The notes under the pieces were generated by a model. That model made no database searches. It saw nothing but the letters and a program-made list of their open reading frames with translations, and had not been told where the DNA came from. 64,000 bases of DNA from CAMDHY01 sp046156265 (lineage in GTDB: Bacteria; Pseudomonadota; Alphaproteobacteria; Rhizobiales; Segnochrobactraceae), in NCBI RefSeq assembly GCF_046156265.1, contig NZ_JAWDIR010000011.1, positions 682,001 through 746,000 on the forward strand. Reading direction: 5' to 3'. Below, in pieces: positions 24,872 to 32,285 of the stretch. Numbering within the stretch: the first letter of the stretch is position 1; each line of letters opens with the position of its first letter. A program made the position numbers and the translations under genes.

Positions 24872-26338
24872 GTGCCGATCGAGATCCTGATGCCCGCGCT
24901 GTCTCCGACCATGGAGAAGGGCAACCTCGCCAAGTGGCACGTCAAGCCGGGCGACAAGGTGTCGTCGGGCGACGTCGTCGCCGAGATCGAGACCGACAAG
25001 GCGACGATGGAAGTGGAAGCCGTCGACGAGGGCACCGTCGGCGAGCTTCTCGTCGCCGAGGGCACCGCCGACGTGCCGGTCAACCAGCCGATCGCAACGC
25101 TGCTCGCCGATGGCGAGAAGGCGGGGGGTGGGAAGGGTGCTGCCGGCGGTGGTGCCAAAGCGGCGCCCGCGCCCGCGGCCCCCCCCTCCCAGCCCTCCCC
25201 CGCGAGGGGGGAGGGTTCGTCCCCTGCCGGGGTCCAGCAAGGTGCGACGTCCGCTGGACCTTCAACAGATGCCACAGCAAAACCCTCCCCCCTCGCGGGG
25301 GAGGTGGCCGCGCGGAGCGCGGTCGGAGGGGGGGCGGCCACGGGCTCTGCCGCCAAGAACGGCCACGACGGCGAGCGCGTGTTCGCCTCGCCGCTCGCCC
25401 GCCGTCTCGCCAAGGATGCCGGCATCGCGCTCTCGGCCGTCGCGGGCTCCGGGCCGCATGGCCGCGTCGTGAAGAGCGACATCGAGGCGGCGGTCGCTTC
25501 CGGCGGCGCGAAGGCGCCCGCGGCGGCAGCCCCGGCTGCGCCTCCGCAAGCAGGCGCCGGATCGGCGCCCGCTGCCGCGCCGATGGCGCTGCCGACGGGT
25601 GCGTCCGACGAGGCGGTGATGAAGCTGTTCAAGCCGGGCAGCTACGAGGTCGTGCCGCACGATTCCATGCGCAAGGTGATCGCGCGCCGGTTGATGGAAT
25701 CGAAGCTGACGATCCCGCACTTCTACCTGACGGTCGACGTTTCGCTCGACGCGCTGCTGAAGCTGCGTGAAGAGGTCAATGCGGCGGCCCCCGAGGTCGA
25801 CGGCAAGCCGGCCTACAAGGTCTCGGTCAACGACTTCGTCATCAAGGCGCTCGCGCTCGCGCTGAAGCGCGTGCCGGACGCCAACGTGTCGTGGACCGAC
25901 GGCGGCATGCTGAAGCACAAGGTCGCCGACGTCGGCGTCGCCGTCTCGATCCCCGGCGGACTGATCACGCCAGTGGTGCGCGATGCCGACCTCAAGACGC
26001 TGTCGGTGATCGCCAACGAGATGAAGGACTTCGCCGCGCGGGCCCGCGCCCGCAAGCTGAAGCCCGAGGAGTACCAGGGCGGCTCCACGGCGGTGTCGAA
26101 CCTCGGCATGTTCGGCGTGAAGGACTTTGCCGCCGTCATCAACCCGCCGCACGCGACGATCCTCGCCGTCGGCGCGGGCGAGAAGCGGCCGGTGGTGAAG
26201 GGCGACCAGATCGTCGTCGGCACCGTGATGTCGGCGACGCTGTCGACCGACCACCGCGCGGTGGACGGCGCCCTCGGGGCGGAGCTCTTGGCGGCGTTCA
26301 GGACGCTGATCGAGAAGCCGATGGCGATGCTGGTGTGA
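24872..26338 (+). CDS. pdhC: pyruvate dehydrogenase E2, dihydrolipoamide acetyltransferase
   Basis: A 488-residue E2. It has one lipoyl domain (1-80, Lys43 in IETDKATMEV), a long linker, the E1/E3-binding domain (about 170-207, VFASPLARRLAKDAGIALSA) and the acetyltransferase core (about 260-488) ending with the catalytic STDHRAVDGALGAELL. It moves acetyl groups from lipoyl to CoA and forms the core of the complex. The GTG start is fixed by homology to the PdhB lipoyl domain. The linker contains the translation of a palindromic repeat (about residues 103-156, including QPSPARGEG and PSPLAGEVAARSAVGGG), so a mobile-type element was accepted in frame. The gene ends 11 bases from the convergent GNAT gene. 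Confidence 0.97.
   Translation: MPIEILMPALSPTMEKGNLAKWHVKPGDKVSSGDVVAEIETDKATMEVEAVDEGTVGELLVAEGTADVPVNQPIATLLADGEKAGGGKGAAGGGAKAAPAPAAPPSQPSPARGEGSSPAGVQQGATSAGPSTDATAKPSPLAGEVAARSAVGGGAATGSAAKNGHDGERVFASPLARRLAKDAGIALSAVAGSGPHGRVVKSDIEAAVASGGAKAPAAAAPAAPPQAGAGSAPAAAPMALPTGASDEAVMKLFKPGSYEVVPHDSMRKVIARRLMESKLTIPHFYLTVDVSLDALLKLREEVNAAAPEVDGKPAYKVSVNDFVIKALALALKRVPDANVSWTDGGMLKHKVADVGVAVSIPGGLITPVVRDADLKTLSVIANEMKDFAARARARKLKPEEYQGGSTAVSNLGMFGVKDFAAVINPPHATILAVGAGEKRPVVKGDQIVVGTVMSATLSTDHRAVDGALGAELLAAFRTLIEKPMAMLV
25178..25338. repeat. palindromic repeat inserted in frame in pdhC
   Basis: The left part contains CCCTCCCCCGCGAGGGGGGA and the right part CCCTCCCCCCTCGCGGGGGA in inverted order, the latter followed by a GCCGCGC/GCGCGGT hairpin and GGAGGGGG. 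Between them lies the smaller dyad GGTCCAGC/GCTGGACC. The parts match the outer ends and hairpin positions of the intergenic elements at 8344-8519 and 35045-35203. The left arm has lost its inner hairpin. The element is read through as a Pro/Ser/Ala/Gly-rich linker. Confidence 0.72.
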
Positions 26339-26349
26339 GTGGGGGGCAA

Positions 26350-26871
26350 TCAGCGGACTTGGGTCGAGCGGACAGCGCCGATCGACACCCTGACGTCTTC
26401 CAGTGACCTCACAAGCAGCATCGCATCGTGCCGTGTGGGGACAAAGGACTTGCGGCGCCAGAAGGCGGCGGCCTCTTCGTCGATGGCGCGAACGAGCAGT
26501 GCGCGGCCGCCGATCAGCTCCGCCGCGGCGGCGCACCGACCGAGGGCGTGAGCGAGCAAGCCGGAGCCGACGCCGCGTCCAGCCCATTCGAGATCGGTGG
26601 CGAGTTGGCCGAGCAAGAGACACGGAACGGGTTCGGGCGGCTGACCCGTGCGGATCGCGCGGGGCAGGCTGTCAGCAACGACTGCGGTCGGCGCGAGACC
26701 ATAGAAGCCGACGACGCGGCCCTGATCGTGGACGACGACGACGGCCGTGAAGCCGCGCTGCTGGTTCGAGAGCGCGCGCGTCTTCAGCCAGTGGTCGAGG
26801 GCGGGCTTGCCACAGGAGAAGGGGGCAACGTCGTGATCGGCAGTGAGTGCCTCAGGGGTGGAAAGGTCCAC
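26350..26871 (-). CDS. GNAT-family toxin of a DUF1778-GNAT toxin-antitoxin pair
   Basis: A 173-residue acetyltransferase of the TacT/AtaT type. Landmarks are the N-terminal PFSCGKPALDHWLKTRALSN, the substrate strand VVGFYGLAPTAVV and the acetyl-CoA loop LEWAGRGVGSGLLAHAL, followed by LIGGRALLVRAIDEEAAAFW. Such toxins acetylate the amino group of charged tRNAs and stop translation. The GTG at 26871 lies 12 bases after the antitoxin stop, the usual order. It converges on pdhC with only 11 bases between them. The pair sits inside the pyruvate dehydrogenase region between E2 and E3 genes, which suggests a later insertion. Confidence 0.87.
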   Translation of the reverse strand: MDLSTPEALTADHDVAPFSCGKPALDHWLKTRALSNQQRGFTAVVVVHDQGRVVGFYGLAPTAVVADSLPRAIRTGQPPEPVPCLLLGQLATDLEWAGRGVGSGLLAHALGRCAAAAELIGGRALLVRAIDEEAAAFWRRKSFVPTRHDAMLLVRSLEDVRVSIGAVRSTQVR

Positions 26872-26883
26872 CGCCGGAACTCT

Positions 26884-27177
26884 TCAATCGTCGTTCCGGC
26901 TCGCCCAGGGGGGGCGGCGGCTCAACACCTCGACGAGTTCGGGAACAACCTTGGCCGGCCCCTCGATCGAAGCGCGAAACGCAGCGAAGTTCTCCGGGCT
27001 CATGCGGATCAGCGCGGTGTCGAGCAGCACCTCCTCTGCAGCACGCACCGCCGCGTCGCGAACGAACTCGGTTCTCGACCGGCCACGCAGGCCTGCCGCC
27101 CGATCGATGAGCGCGATATCCGCCTCCGGCAGGCGCATCGACAGGGGATGGTCCTTCTTGCTCTGGGCGGCGGTCAT
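26884..27177 (-). CDS. DUF1778-family antitoxin (TacA-like)
   Basis: A 97-residue protein with an N-terminal ribbon-helix-helix (SMRLPEADIALIDRAAGLRG followed by RSRTEFVRDAAVRAAEE) and a C-terminal toxin-binding tail ending LSRRPPWASRNDD. DUF1778 antitoxins neutralise the adjacent GNAT toxin and repress the operon. A perfect inverted repeat lies 35 bases upstream and is the expected operator. The ATG at 27177 matches the family length. Confidence 0.87.
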   Translation of the reverse strand: MTAAQSKKDHPLSMRLPEADIALIDRAAGLRGRSRTEFVRDAAVRAAEEVLLDTALIRMSPENFAAFRASIEGPAKVVPELVEVLSRRPPWASRNDD

Positions 27178-27211
27178 TGTGCGTCGGGCCTCGAAGGGTG
27201 AACGGTGCGAA

Positions 27212-27232
27212 CGTAGCGCAATTTGCGCTACG
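27212..27232. promoter_or_regulatory. operator palindrome of the toxin-antitoxin operon
   Basis: CGTAGCGCAATTTGCGCTACG is a perfect nine-base inverted repeat with a three-base spacer, 35 bases upstream of the antitoxin ATG. Ribbon-helix-helix antitoxins bind such dyads. It also lies 20 bases upstream of the divergent small secreted protein, which could be co-regulated. Confidence 0.65.
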
Positions 27233-27252
27233 GCTCAACGCTGGGGGAATGG

Positions 27253-27576
27253 ATGAGGAAGATCGTGGTGCCTGCGATGGCAGTGGCCATGTGGATCGGC
27301 GTCTGTTCGACCGTCACGCCCGCCCACGCCGTCCTCTCGCCCTACTGGCAGCGGGTCACCGAGATGCAGGCGATCGCCGGCCATGCCGCCGTAGCCGAGA
27401 AGCTCGAGGCGAGGGGGCCGATCGAGGCGATCGAGGCGGTCGGGCCGGATGCCTATGTGGTGAAGGCGGGCGGCTGCACGCTGGAGGTCGCGATCACCGA
27501 CGCGCCGCCGAATGGCGAACCGATGCCGGGGCCTCGGCAGTTCGACGTCCGCGTCGGCGCCCTGAGTTGCCCTTGA
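27253..27576 (+). CDS. small exported protein of unknown function
   Basis: A 107-residue protein with a clear Sec signal peptide (MRKIVVPAMAVAMWIGVCST...PAHA) and a mature part of about 80 residues. The mature part has alternating charged and hydrophobic stretches (AVAEKLEARGPIEAIEAVGP) and two Cys residues (GGCTLEVAI and the final LSCP) that could form a disulphide. GGGGGA lies just before the ATG at 27253. I recognise no family. It is divergent from the toxin-antitoxin operon and upstream of lpd, with no sign of cotranscription with either. Confidence 0.65.
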   Translation: MRKIVVPAMAVAMWIGVCSTVTPAHAVLSPYWQRVTEMQAIAGHAAVAEKLEARGPIEAIEAVGPDAYVVKAGGCTLEVAITDAPPNGEPMPGPRQFDVRVGALSCP

Positions 27577-27774
27577 GCCGGTGGACACCGCGACAGCACG
27601 GCAAGAGCCGCTTGAACGCTCGCAGCCTTGACCGCCGTCGCGCGACACGGCACTCATGCAGCGTGCGAACGTTTGCACAACCCGTTCCCCGGGCGGTGGC
27701 GGTGCCGTCCGCTCTCGGTCCCGCCCGCCGTGCAGACCAGTCCCGCGCGCACGGTCGCTGGAGATTTCGCCGCC

Positions 27775-27786
27775 AACCTATAGGTT
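27775..27786. promoter_or_regulatory. AACCTATAGGTT palindrome upstream of lpd
   Basis: A perfect 12-base palindrome, AT-rich against its GC-rich surroundings, 54 bases upstream of the lpd ATG. It contains a TATAGG that could serve as a -10 element, but no matching -35 is obvious. It may be a promoter or a repressor site. Confidence 0.3.
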
Positions 27787-27840
27787 TGTGACGCGCTGCC
27801 GCAGAGCGGTGCGAGCCCTGAAGAGGAAACGATCCGAGCC

Positions 27841-29259
27841 ATGGCCGACACTTCCTACGACGTCATCGTCATCGGCGCCGGTCCCGGCGGCTACGTCACC
27901 GCGATCCGCGCCGCCCAGCTCGGCTTCAAGACGGCGATCGTCGAGAACAAGCACTTGGGCGGCATCTGCCTCAACTGGGGTTGCATCCCGACCAAGGCGC
28001 TGCTGCGCTCGGCCGAGATCTACCACTACATGCAGCACGCCAAGGACTACGGGCTGTCGGCGAGCGGCATCGGCTTCGACATCGGCGCGGTGGTGAAGCG
28101 CTCGCGCGGCGTCTCGGCGCAGCTCAACACCGGCGTCGGCTTCCTGATGAAGAAGAACAAGATCGACGTGATCTGGGGCTCCGCCACGCTCGCCGGCGGC
28201 GGCAAGGTGACGGTGGCGGCGGCCGACGGGGCACCGAAGGGGGCGCTTGGCGCGGGCACCTACACCGGCAAGCACGTCATCGTTTCCACCGGCGCGCGGC
28301 CGCGCGTGCTGCCGGGGCTGGAGCCCGACAAGAAGCTTGTCTGGACCTATTTCGAGGCGATGGTGCCGGACGCGATGCCGAAGTCGCTGCTGGTCGTCGG
28401 CTCGGGCGCAATCGGCATCGAGTTCGCGTCCTTCTACCGGACGATGGGCGCCGACGTGACGGTGGTCGAGGTGCTGCCGCAGATCCTGCCCGTCGAGGAC
28501 GCCGAGATCGCCGCCCACGCCCGCAAGCGCTTCGAGAAGCAGGGCATCAAGATCCTCACCGAGGCGAAGGTGACGGGCCTGAAGAAGGGCGGAAACGACG
28601 TCACCGCGACGATCGAGACGAAGGACGGCAAGACCCAGACGATGACGGTCGACCGGGTGATCTCGGCCGTCGGCGTCGTCGGCAACATCGAGGGCCTCGG
28701 CCTCGAGGCGCTCGGCGTCAAGACCGACCGTGGCTGCATCGTCACCGACGGCTTCGGCCGCACCAATGTCGCGGGCGTCTATGCGATCGGCGACGTCGCC
28801 GGCCCGCCGATGCTCGCCCACAAGGCCGAGCATGAGGGCGTCGTCTGCATCGAGGCGATCAAGGGCCTGCACCCGCACCCGTTGGAGAAGGCGAAGATCC
28901 CCGGCTGCACCTACTGCACGCCGCAGATCGCGTCCGTCGGCCTGACGGAGGCGAAGGCGAAGGAGACCGGCCGCAAGCTGAAGGTCGGCCGCTTCCCGTT
29001 CATCGGCAACGGCAAGGCGATCGCGCTCGGCGAGCCGGAGGGCCTCGTCAAGACGATCTTCGACGCCGACACCGGCGAACTCATCGGTGCCCACATGGTC
29101 GGTGCCGAGGTCACCGAGCTCATCCAGGGCTTCGTCGTGGCGATGAACTGCGAGACGACGGAGGCCGAGCTGATGCACGCCGTCTTCCCGCACCCGACCC
29201 TGTCGGAGACGATGCACGAGAGCGTGCTTGATGCGTACGGCAAGGTGATCCACGCCTGA
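27841..29259 (+). CDS. lpd: dihydrolipoyl dehydrogenase (E3)
   Basis: A 472-residue flavoprotein disulphide reductase. It has the FAD site IVIGAGPGGYVTAIRAAQLG, the redox pair in GICLNWGCIPTKALLRSAE, the NAD site LLVVGSGAIGIEFASFYRTM, the second FAD stretch VYAIGDVAGPPMLAHKAEHE and the catalytic His in AVFPHPTLSETMHE. It reoxidises the dihydrolipoyl groups of the pyruvate dehydrogenase complex with NAD+. GAGGAAA lies 12 bases before the ATG. It follows pdhABC after the inserted toxin-antitoxin pair and may have its own promoter in the 264-base gap upstream. Confidence 0.97.
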   Translation: MADTSYDVIVIGAGPGGYVTAIRAAQLGFKTAIVENKHLGGICLNWGCIPTKALLRSAEIYHYMQHAKDYGLSASGIGFDIGAVVKRSRGVSAQLNTGVGFLMKKNKIDVIWGSATLAGGGKVTVAAADGAPKGALGAGTYTGKHVIVSTGARPRVLPGLEPDKKLVWTYFEAMVPDAMPKSLLVVGSGAIGIEFASFYRTMGADVTVVEVLPQILPVEDAEIAAHARKRFEKQGIKILTEAKVTGLKKGGNDVTATIETKDGKTQTMTVDRVISAVGVVGNIEGLGLEALGVKTDRGCIVTDGFGRTNVAGVYAIGDVAGPPMLAHKAEHEGVVCIEAIKGLHPHPLEKAKIPGCTYCTPQIASVGLTEAKAKETGRKLKVGRFPFIGNGKAIALGEPEGLVKTIFDADTGELIGAHMVGAEVTELIQGFVVAMNCETTEAELMHAVFPHPTLSETMHESVLDAYGKVIHA

Positions 29260-29432
29260 GGCAGGTTTCGGCAACCAAACACGGCTCCGCATCCGAAGTC
29301 GGGATCGCCGCGCGGAGGCGCACTCGTCGATCCTGCAAGGACCGGCTTGCGCGGGGTCGCCGATGTTGATGTGAATGGAAACGGCGGGCCCCCATCGGAG
29401 CCTGCCACCCGGTTCGGGAGCGGGAGGGCAGA

Positions 29433-29690
29433 ATGGGGTCGATCCAGGTCAAGGATATCGTCGTCTGGGTGATCATCGGTTTGATCGCCGGATGGCTCGC
29501 GAGTTTCATTGTCGGCGGCGGCGGCATCTTCAGCTACATCCTCTGGGGCCTGCTCGGCTCGATCGTCGGCGGCATCCTGGTGCGGTTGACCGGCATCAAG
29601 CTCAATCTCGGCAACCCGATCATCGACCAGATCGTCGTCGCGGCGATCGGCGCGATCATCGTCGTGGTCATCGCGCGCATCATCGCCTGA
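29433..29690 (+). CDS. GlsB/YeaQ/YmgE family membrane protein (copy 1)
   Basis: An 85-residue, almost wholly hydrophobic protein with three membrane helices rich in glycine zippers (VIIGLIAGWLASFIVGGGG, YILWGLLGSIVGGILVRLTG, IVVAAIGAIIVVVIARIIA). This is the transglycosylase-associated/GlsB family, often induced by envelope or general stress; molecular role unknown. GGGAGGG precedes the ATG. A related gene follows 140 bases downstream. Confidence 0.85.
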   Translation: MGSIQVKDIVVWVIIGLIAGWLASFIVGGGGIFSYILWGLLGSIVGGILVRLTGIKLNLGNPIIDQIVVAAIGAIIVVVIARIIA

Positions 29691-29830
29691 CAACTGCGCC
29701 GGCGGGAACGACGGGCCCGGCCGGCGCGTTGCGGCGGGCGGCCCCCGTCGCGGCGCTGCGAGATAATCACCATATAGCGGGTCGCGGCGGGCGAGGCGCC
29801 CGAGCGGTCTAGGTACAACGGGAGCAGGAC

Positions 29831-30088
29831 ATGGTTGGTGTGGGCTGGTTTCTGACGATCATCATCGGCATTCTGGCCGGGTGGATCGCGGAGCGGGTGA
29901 TGAGCCGCTCGCACGGGCTGATCACCAACCTGATCGTCGGCCTGATCGGCTCGGTGATCGGCAAATTCCTGCTCGAGAACGTCTTCACGTCTTCGCCCCT
30001 CGGTTCGGGCTTCGTGCCGAGCTTGATCATCTCGACGATCGGCGCGATCGTGCTGCTGTTCATCGTCGGGCTGATCTGGCGGAAGTGA
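29831..30088 (+). CDS. GlsB/YeaQ/YmgE family membrane protein (copy 2)
   Basis: A second 85-residue member of the same family: GWFLTIIIGILAGWIAERVM, a basic turn MSRSHG, NLIVGLIGSVIGKFLLENVF and a last helix IISTIGAIVLLFIVGLIWRK. Helix order and length match copy 1, but identity is low, so the duplication is old. GGGAGCAGG lies just upstream of the ATG. Both lie between lpd and lipA. Confidence 0.85.
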   Translation: MVGVGWFLTIIIGILAGWIAERVMSRSHGLITNLIVGLIGSVIGKFLLENVFTSSPLGSGFVPSLIISTIGAIVLLFIVGLIWRK

Positions 30089-30241
30089 AACGGCAACACT
30101 CCGCCGCGCTGGCGCGGCGGCTCGCCCCGGCCCGGGGTGTGCATCAGCTGTTGCGCCCTCTGCGCGACAGCCATGCCGCCGCCACCCTCGACGGACCGCC
30201 CCACCGACGCTAAGACACCGGTGACAGGAGGCTTTCCCCGC

Positions 30242-31234
30242 ATGGTCACCGTCCTCGACACCGTCAGCGGCGCGAGCGCCCGCCCGCGCCATCCGGAAAA
30301 AGCGCACCGGCCCGACGCGCCGCTGTTGCGCAAGCCGGACTGGATTCGCGTTCGCGCGCCGGGGTCGGCTGCGTTCAAGGAAACGCACGACATCGTCAAG
30401 GAGCACGGCCTCGTCACCGTCTGTGAGGAGGCCGGCTGCCCGAACATCGGCGAGTGCTGGTCGAAGCGGCACGCCACCTTCATGATCATGGGCGACACCT
30501 GCACGCGCGCCTGTGCCTTCTGCAACGTGCGCACCGGGATGCCCGGGCCGCTCGACCCGGCCGAGCCGGCGAAGGTCGGCGACTCGGTGGCGAAGCTCGG
30601 CCTCGCCCACGTCGTGATCACCTCGGTTGACCGCGACGATCTCGCCGACGGCGGGGCGGCCCACTTCGCGGCCGTGATCCGCGAGATCCGCGCTGCTGCG
30701 CCGGGTACGACGATCGAAATCCTGACGCCGGACTTCCTGCGCAAGGCGGGAGCGCTCGAGGTGGTCGTGGCGGCGAAGCCCGACGTCTTCAACCACAACC
30801 TCGAGACGGTCGCCTCGAACTACCTGACCGTCCGCCCCGGTGCGCGCTACTTCCACTCGATCCGGTTGTTGCAGCGGGTGAAGGAGCTCGATCCGACGAT
30901 CTTCACCAAGTCCGGCATCATGGTCGGGCTCGGCGAGGAGCGGAACGAGGTGCTGCAGCTGATGGACGACCTGCGGACGGCGGAGGTCGATTTCCTGACG
31001 ATCGGCCAGTACCTGCAGCCGACGCGCAAGCACCACGCCGTCATCAAGTTCGTCACGCCCGACGAGTTCAAGGGCTACGAGACCGTCGCCTACACGAAGG
31101 GTTTCCTGATGGTGTCGTCGAGCCCGCTGACGCGCTCCTCGCACCATGCGGGCGAGGACTTCGAGCGCCTGAAGGCGGCGCGGCTTGCGCGGCTGGGGAC
31201 GACCGCGCCCCAGACGGTCGCGGCGCACGCCTGA
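30242..31234 (+). CDS. lipA: lipoyl synthase
   Basis: A 330-residue radical SAM enzyme. It carries both iron-sulphur sites: the auxiliary cluster motif CEEAGCPNIGEC and the SAM cluster motif CTRACAFCNV, followed by VVITSVDRDDLADGGA and the C-terminal SSPLTRSSHHAGEDF. It inserts two sulphurs into octanoyl groups on lipoyl domains such as those of PdhB and PdhC encoded upstream. The ATG at 30242 fits the family and has AGGAGG ten bases upstream. The next gene starts 2 bases after its stop. Confidence 0.97.
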   Translation: MVTVLDTVSGASARPRHPEKAHRPDAPLLRKPDWIRVRAPGSAAFKETHDIVKEHGLVTVCEEAGCPNIGECWSKRHATFMIMGDTCTRACAFCNVRTGMPGPLDPAEPAKVGDSVAKLGLAHVVITSVDRDDLADGGAAHFAAVIREIRAAAPGTTIEILTPDFLRKAGALEVVVAAKPDVFNHNLETVASNYLTVRPGARYFHSIRLLQRVKELDPTIFTKSGIMVGLGEERNEVLQLMDDLRTAEVDFLTIGQYLQPTRKHHAVIKFVTPDEFKGYETVAYTKGFLMVSSSPLTRSSHHAGEDFERLKAARLARLGTTAPQTVAAHA

Positions 31235-31236
31235 TC

Positions 31237-31692
31237 GTGCCACGCTTCGAAACGAAACGCCGCGTCTCCCATGCGGCCAACGAGATGTTCGCCCTCGTCG
31301 CGGATGTGGAAAGCTATCCGCGCTTCGTGCCGCTCTGCCAGTCGCTGGTGGTGCGCGGCCGCAAGCGCCAGGACGACGGCACGGAGATCGTCGTCGCCGA
31401 CATGACGGTGGCCTACAAGGTCTTCCGCGAGACGTTCACCTCCCGCGTGGTGCTCGATCCGCTCAAGCAGCAGATCGACGTGACCTATCTCGACGGACCG
31501 ATCCGCCACCTCGAGAACCGCTGGCGCTTCCACCCGATCGACGAGCGCCACAGCGAGGTGGTGTTCTACATCTCCTACGAGTTCCAGAACCGGGCGCTGG
31601 CGGCGATCATGGGGGCGGTGTTCGAGCAGGCGTTCCGCCGCTTCGCCGAGGCCTTCGAGGCGCGGGCGGACGAGGTCTACGGACGGGCCTGA
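31237..31692 (+). CDS. COQ10/RatA-type START-domain protein
   Basis: A 151-residue START-like protein of the COQ10 group (also called RatA or YfjG): RRVSHAANEMFALVADVESY, PRFVPLCQSLVVR, then the core strands VADMTVAYKVFRETFTSRV and HSEVVFYISYEFQNRALAA. Mitochondrial COQ10 binds ubiquinone and supports respiration; the E. coli homologue was described as a ribosome-association toxin. A quinone-binding role is the more likely here. The GTG at 31237 lies 2 bases after lipA, so they are cotranscribed, the standard alphaproteobacterial arrangement. Confidence 0.87.
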   Translation: MPRFETKRRVSHAANEMFALVADVESYPRFVPLCQSLVVRGRKRQDDGTEIVVADMTVAYKVFRETFTSRVVLDPLKQQIDVTYLDGPIRHLENRWRFHPIDERHSEVVFYISYEFQNRALAAIMGAVFEQAFRRFAEAFEARADEVYGRA

Positions 31693-31733
31693 GGCGAACG
31701 CTGACCGCGAGAAGGCTTGGGCGCAAACGCAAA

Positions 31734-31758
31734 AGCCCCGGGCCGATGGCCCGGGGCT
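31734..31758 (-). terminator. terminator of the Gln/Gly-rich gene
   Basis: A perfect 11-base stem AGCCCCGGGCC/GGCCCGGGGCT with a three-base loop, followed on the minus strand by TTTTGCG. It lies 23 bases after the stop of the 31781-32050 gene. The lipA-side transcript converges here and may also end at it. Confidence 0.8.
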
Positions 31759-31780
31759 CTGCCGAACGTCGTGGGGCTGA

Positions 31781-32050
31781 TCAGCGCTGACGGTCGCGCT
31801 GCTGCTCGGTGTCGAGGTGGCGGTTCTGCTCGGTGCCGGGCTGGCCGCCCTGCTGGTGATCCCGGCCGGCCTGACCGGGCTGCTGGCTCTGCTGGCCACC
31901 GCGCTGGTCCTGGCCGCCCTGCTGGCCACCCTGGCCGCCCTGCTGGTTGTCGCGCCCGGGCTGCTGGCCCGGCTGCTGGCTCTGCTGGCCGCTGCGCTGA
32001 TCCTGGCCACCCTGCTGGTCGCGACGCTGGTCCGGGTTCTGGTTCGTCAT
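31781..32050 (-). CDS. Gln/Gly-rich low-complexity protein with two internal repeats
   Basis: An 89-residue, extremely polar protein: 31 Gln and 18 Gly, with Asp/Arg pairs and no Cys, Trp, Tyr, Phe or Ile. Two copies of a unit of about 27 residues follow each other (GGQDQRSGQQSQQPGQQPGR and GGQDQRGGQQSQQPGQAGRD, each continuing with H/N-QQGGQ). No signal peptide or helix is apparent, so it should be intrinsically disordered. The gene is well supported: GAGGAGG sits seven bases before the ATG and a strong terminator follows. It resembles small Gln/Gly-rich stress or prion-like proteins only in composition. Function unknown. Confidence 0.72.
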   Translation of the reverse strand: MTNQNPDQRRDQQGGQDQRSGQQSQQPGQQPGRDNQQGGQGGQQGGQDQRGGQQSQQPGQAGRDHQQGGQPGTEQNRHLDTEQQRDRQR

Positions 32051-32285
32051 GGTCCATCCTCCTCAAGCCCCGCACCCAATCAACGCCTGCTGTCGCGTCC
32101 ACGTTCCCCACGGGGCGCCCTAAATCATTGAAGATCAAAGAATATGCAGATCGAACGGTTGCCTATTCGCTGGGCTTGAAAGGTCCTGTGCGGCGTGGTG
32201 GCGCGGGCCGTAATCGGTGTGTATAACGCCCGCCACCCATGCCCGGCCTCGCCGCGCGTGGCGAATGCCATCGAGGAATGCGACG

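Noticed and set aside
25178..25338. CRISPR-like direct repeats in the pdhC linker
   Set aside because: The similar segments are inverted, not direct, differ in length, and lie within a coding frame; no spacer pattern exists.
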